Positions 6,561 through 8,702 of a stretch of DNA of 8,702 bases are shown piece after piece. The DNA lies in contig DJMI01000041.1 in the NCBI GenBank assembly GCA_002435335.1, forward strand, positions 1-8,702. Direction: 5' to 3'. The notes under the pieces were generated by a model. The model did no database searches. It had not been told where the DNA came from and was given only the letters and a program-made list of their open reading frames with translations. Source of the stretch: Nitrosomonas sp. UBA6494 (GTDB taxonomy: Bacteria; Pseudomonadota; Gammaproteobacteria; Burkholderiales; Nitrosomonadaceae). Position numbers and translations under genes: made by a program. Every line of letters starts with the position of its first letter. Within the stretch, counting starts at the first letter, position 1.

Positions 6561-7256
6561 TTAATTGGTTGCAATTAAGGTATCTTCTTTCATTTTCTTT
6601 TCGAAAATCATATCCCATACCCCATGACCCAGTTTAAGTCCACGCTGTTCGAATTTGGTCAGGGGACGATAGTCAGGTCTCGGTGCATAATCCGAAGCGG
6701 TATTACGAAGCAGAGGTTGTTGCGATAGTGCTTGCAAAATGTGAGCTGCGTAATCCTCCCAATCGGTCGCGACATGGATATAACCGCCAGTTTTCAGAAG
6801 CGTGCAAAGACGCGCGATTAGAGGAGACTGGAGCAATCTGCGTTTGTGATGTCTGGCTTTAGGCCAAGGATCGGGGAAGAAAACATGAATGCCGTCGAGA
6901 CTATCGGCTGGCAGCATGTGATGTATCACTTTGACCGCATCGTATTGGATAATAAACAGATTGGTAAGCTCGAGCTTTTCGATTTGATTGAGTAAACTAC
7001 CAACCCCGGGTGTATGCACTTCGATACCGAGATAGTCGTTTTCCGGGTGTTGTTGTGCAATTGCTGCGGTGGTATCTCCCATTCCGAATCCGATTTCCAG
7101 GATTTTGGGGGCGTTACGACCGAAAATCCGATTAAGTTCAAGCGTATTCTCGCTGTAAGGTATGCCGTAACGAGGGAGTAACGTATCGCATGCGCGCCGT
7201 TGCGCATTTGAAATGCGTCCCTGGCGAAGCACAAAACTACGAATCGATTGTTGCAT
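6561..7256 (-). CDS. trmB: tRNA (guanine-N7-)-methyltransferase TrmB
   Basis: TrmB transfers a methyl group from S-adenosylmethionine to N7 of G46 in the tRNA variable loop. From the ATG at 7256 it is 231 residues, normal for the family, and begins at once with the conserved S-F-V-L-R-Q-G-R. It shows the SAM-binding E54-I-G-F-G-M-G60, G-I-E-V at 77-80, the hallmark F-P-D-P-W-P-K-x-R-H-H-K-R-R (127-140), T-D-W-E-D-Y at 164-169 and T-K-F-E-x-R-G near 190-196. An in-frame TTG at 7316 would add 20 basic residues and overlap the end of thiG by 41 bp; I prefer 7256, 19 bp after the thiG stop, although neither start has a strong Shine-Dalgarno. It is the last gene of a thiS-thiG-trmB operon. Confidence 0.93.
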   Translation of the reverse strand: MQQSIRSFVLRQGRISNAQRRACDTLLPRYGIPYSENTLELNRIFGRNAPKILEIGFGMGDTTAAIAQQHPENDYLGIEVHTPGVGSLLNQIEKLELTNLFIIQYDAVKVIHHMLPADSLDGIHVFFPDPWPKARHHKRRLLQSPLIARLCTLLKTGGYIHVATDWEDYAAHILQALSQQPLLRNTASDYAPRPDYRPLTKFEQRGLKLGHGVWDMIFEKKMKEDTLIATN

Positions 7257-7275
7257 GGGAAACACAATGCGTGCG

Positions 7276-8088
7276 TTAAATCGTTTTTTGCGATGTAGGG
7301 ATGCCCGCGCGTGCAATCACACCTTCGATCGGTGAGCTTGGGCTGGCACTATAGAACTTCTTTGCCATACGACCGGCAAGGTAGGCTTCCCGTCCCGCTT
7401 CCACAGCTTTTCGCATTGCCGATGCCATCAATACCGGTTGTTTTGCCGCTGCTATCGCGGTATTCATCAGTACGCCATCACAGCCCAATTCCATTGCGAT
7501 GACCGCATCCGACGCAGTGCCAACGCCTGCATCGACCAGCACTGGAACTTTTGCGTTCTCGATAATGATTTGCAGGTTCCAGGGATTTAAAATGCCCATG
7601 CCGGACCCGATCAATGAAGCAAGCGGCATGATTGCAACGCAACCCATTTCTTCCAGTTGTTTGGCAATGATCGGGTCATCGGATGTGTAGACCATCACCT
7701 GAAAGCCTTCCTTGATCAGGATCTCCGCCGCTTTGATGGTTTCTACCACATTGGGATAAAGCGTTTTGGGGTCGCCGAGTACCTCCAATTTAACCAGGCT
7801 GTGACCATCCAGCAATTCCCGTGCTAAGCGCAAGGTACGCACGGCATCTTCGACAGTGTAACAACCGGCAGTATTCGGCAGTATCGTGTACTTCGTCGGT
7901 GGTAGCGCTTCCAGCAGGCTCGGTTCGTTGGCATTCTGGCCGATATTGGTTCGCCGAATTGCAACCGTGATGATTTCGGCGCCGCTGGCATCAACGGCTG
8001 CGCGGGTTTCAGCAAAATCTTTGTATTTTCCTGTGCCGACCAGTAAGCGCGAGGCATAGGTTTTTCCGGCTATGGTGAGATTGTTCAT
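7276..8088 (-). CDS. thiG: Thiazole synthase ThiG
   Basis: ThiG is the (beta/alpha)8 enzyme that builds the thiazole phosphate half of thiamine from 1-deoxy-D-xylulose 5-phosphate, dehydroglycine and the sulfur carried on ThiS thiocarboxylate. This copy has 270 residues, slightly longer than usual, with the R-L-L-V-G-T-G-K-Y-K start, T-V-A-I-R-R at 41-46, the imine-forming lysine K100 in L-V-K-L-E-V-L-G-D, and phosphate-binding glycines in G161-S-G-M-G and D186-A-G-V-G-T-A-S-D. N209-T-A-I is also conserved. The strand position directly downstream of thiS (36 bp) fits the usual operon. The C-terminal residues after about 263 are variable. No Shine-Dalgarno is obvious before the ATG. Identification is secure. 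Confidence 0.96.
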   Translation of the reverse strand: MNNLTIAGKTYASRLLVGTGKYKDFAETRAAVDASGAEIITVAIRRTNIGQNANEPSLLEALPPTKYTILPNTAGCYTVEDAVRTLRLARELLDGHSLVKLEVLGDPKTLYPNVVETIKAAEILIKEGFQVMVYTSDDPIIAKQLEEMGCVAIMPLASLIGSGMGILNPWNLQIIIENAKVPVLVDAGVGTASDAVIAMELGCDGVLMNTAIAAAKQPVLMASAMRKAVEAGREAYLAGRMAKKFYSASPSSPIEGVIARAGIPTSQKTI

Positions 8089-8124
8089 AAGGACTTATCA
8101 GAAGATGCGAAATACGATGATCGA

Positions 8125-8328
8125 TTAACCGCCGCCGACAGCAATCACAACTTCCAGTCGATCACCGTGCACCAATAATTGTTCGGTAAATTGACTGCGC
8201 GGAACAATCGTACCATTTCGCTCGATGGCGATTCGTTTACCTTGTAAGGAAAGATGATCAATAAGTTGTGCAACGTTGAGCGGTGCCGCAAATTGTTGTG
8301 ATTGTCCGTTAATGATGAGTTGTATCAT
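8125..8328 (-). CDS. thiS: Sulfur carrier protein ThiS
   Basis: ThiS is a ubiquitin-like carrier whose C-terminal Gly-Gly is adenylated by ThiF and converted to thiocarboxylate, which donates sulfur to ThiG. The 67-residue product is of family length, begins M-I-Q-L-I-I-N-G and ends E-V-V-I-A-V-G-G-G, so the required terminal diglycine is present. The central I-A-I-E-R-N-G-T-I-V-P-R motif is typical. It is the first gene of the operon with thiG and trmB. No thiF or thiO lies within the window. The ATG lacks a good Shine-Dalgarno. Confidence is high because length, motif, terminus and neighbour all agree. Confidence 0.95.
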   Translation of the reverse strand: MIQLIINGQSQQFAAPLNVAQLIDHLSLQGKRIAIERNGTIVPRSQFTEQLLVHGDRLEVVIAVGGG

Positions 8329-8366
8329 GAAAAATAAGCTGAGATTTTTCGATTACTAATAAAGCT

Positions 8367-8395
8367 ATTTTAACATGTCATTGCCGACTCATCGA
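8367..8395 (-). promoter_or_regulatory. Possible extended -10 promoter of thiS-thiG-trmB
   Basis: On the minus strand TG-T-TAAAAT (8375-8367) forms an extended -10 element about 38 bp before the thiS ATG. At 17-bp spacing the -35 is TCGATG (8395-8390), matching only 3 of 6. The short leader leaves no room for a TPP riboswitch, so thiamine control by that route is unlikely here. Confidence 0.4.
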
Positions 8396-8473
8396 GAGAA
8401 GCAACAATAAGCGATGGAAAGCCGTGCAATGTATTCGCAGTATAATCGCTGTTTTATCCAGTATTTATCGACA

Positions 8474-8490
8474 TGAAGCATGTTGCTTCA
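8474..8490. repeat. Inverted repeat upstream of the tRNA promoter
   Basis: TGAAGCA-TGT-TGCTTCA is a perfect 7-bp inverted repeat with a 3-base centre, ending 12 bp before the -35 of the tRNA promoter. It lacks a following T run on either strand, so it is not a normal terminator. It could be a protein-binding site upstream of the promoter. Confidence 0.4.
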
Positions 8491-8502
8491 ATCAAGTTCT
8501 CC

Positions 8503-8530
8503 TTGACAAAACCTACAGCATCTCTATAAT
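8503..8530 (+). promoter_or_regulatory. Strong sigma70 promoter of the tRNA genes
   Basis: TTGACA (8503-8508) and TATAAT (8525-8530) are both perfect consensus hexamers with a 16-bp spacer. The -10 is followed at once by CCCGCG, a GC-rich discriminator typical of stringently controlled stable-RNA promoters. The tRNA-Gly begins about 40 bp downstream of the expected start site. Confidence 0.85.
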
Positions 8531-8578
8531 CCCGCGTTTGTTTCTGAAGTAATTCGAGCCGTCAGTCGGCTTCATATT

Positions 8579-8653
8579 GCGGGAATAGCTCAGTGGTAGA
8601 GCACAACCTTGCCAAGGTTGGGGTCGCGAGTTCGAGCCTCGTTTCCCGCTCCA
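8579..8653 (+). tRNA. tRNA-Gly (anticodon GCC)
   Basis: The 75-nt sequence folds as a standard cloverleaf. The acceptor arms GCGGGAA and TTCCCGC pair, followed by the discriminator T and an encoded CCA (8651-8653). The D-arm is GCTC...GAGC, the anticodon stem is CAACC/GGTTG, and the anticodon loop TTGCCAA carries GCC at 8611-8613. The T-arm holds GTTCGAG. It is the first gene of a tRNA transcript that continues into tRNA-Cys, the same order as glyW-cysT in enterobacteria. Confidence 0.96.
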
Positions 8654-8674
8654 ATTAATCTTTATGCAATTCAT

Positions 8675-8702
8675 GGCGGGGTGGCAGAGTGGTCATGCAG
8701 CG
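8675..8702 (+). tRNA. tRNA-Cys, 5' part only, cut by the window end
   Basis: The 28 visible bases give the acceptor strand GGCGGGG, then a D-arm with pairs G10-C25, C11-G24 and A12-U23 and a G13:A22 mismatch; a 13:22 purine mismatch is known from tRNA-Cys. The anticodon is outside the window. Identity rests on the 5' sequence and on its place 21 bp after tRNA-Gly. Confidence 0.8.

Noticed and set aside
6561..6578. AT-rich inverted repeat TTAATTG-GTTG-CAATTAA at the trmB stop as a terminator
   Set aside because: The stem has almost no GC, overlaps the last codons and is not followed by a T run on the minus strand.
7257..7316. Longer trmB beginning at TTG 7316
   Set aside because: It adds 20 basic residues not typical of TrmB and overlaps thiG by 41 bp; the conserved N-terminus starts right after the ATG at 7256.
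8337..8346. CTGAGAT-like motif next to thiS, reminiscent of the TPP riboswitch THI box
   Set aside because: It is on the plus strand while thiS is on the minus strand, and the other conserved riboswitch elements are absent.
8441..8446. Perfect TATAAT on the plus strand as a second tRNA promoter
   Set aside because: No acceptable -35 lies at 16-18 bp, and the consensus promoter at 8503-8530 is closer and far better.

Overview
The window looks like a chromosomal segment from a betaproteobacterium, most plausibly of the Nitrosomonas/Nitrosospira type. This is an inference from the moderate base composition, the thiS-thiG-trmB gene order, the Adhesin_E-like secreted protein and the tRNA-Gly/tRNA-Cys pair; no marker gene settles it. 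There are nine protein genes, one complete tRNA, one tRNA cut by the window edge, and no mobile element, CRISPR array or rRNA.

Left part (1-2521, plus strand): a two-gene signalling operon. A soluble histidine kinase with no sensor or membrane domain is followed 18 bp later by a response regulator whose receiver domain is fused to a long TPR array instead of a DNA-binding domain. The output is therefore probably protein-protein interaction. Convergent to it is a small secreted Adhesin_E-like protein (2559-2948, minus).

Middle (2949-5395): the divergent 160-bp gap leads into two tandem paralogues (3109-3399 and 3443-3922), roughly 48% identical by hand count and resembling the DUF3467 family. 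The first has a run of ten G residues where its ribosome binding site should be, directly before a GTG start, which is the most unusual local feature here. Facing this pair is a six-helix membrane protein of unknown function (minus), with a four-cysteine loop and a C-terminal carboxypeptidase-regulatory-like beta domain.

Right part (5462-8702): housekeeping genes. A YdjM-type membrane-bound metal-dependent hydrolase homologue is followed, reading leftwards from 8328, by thiS-thiG-trmB: the sulfur carrier and thiazole synthase of thiamine biosynthesis, and the tRNA m7G46 methyltransferase. A near-consensus promoter with a GC-rich discriminator then drives tRNA-Gly(GCC) and the start of tRNA-Cys, which runs off the right end.

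No complete novel system can be demonstrated. The best candidates for undescribed biology are the kinase/REC-TPR pair, the poly-G-preceded tandem DUF3467-like genes and the unusual membrane protein. No functional link between these three is proven by the sequence.
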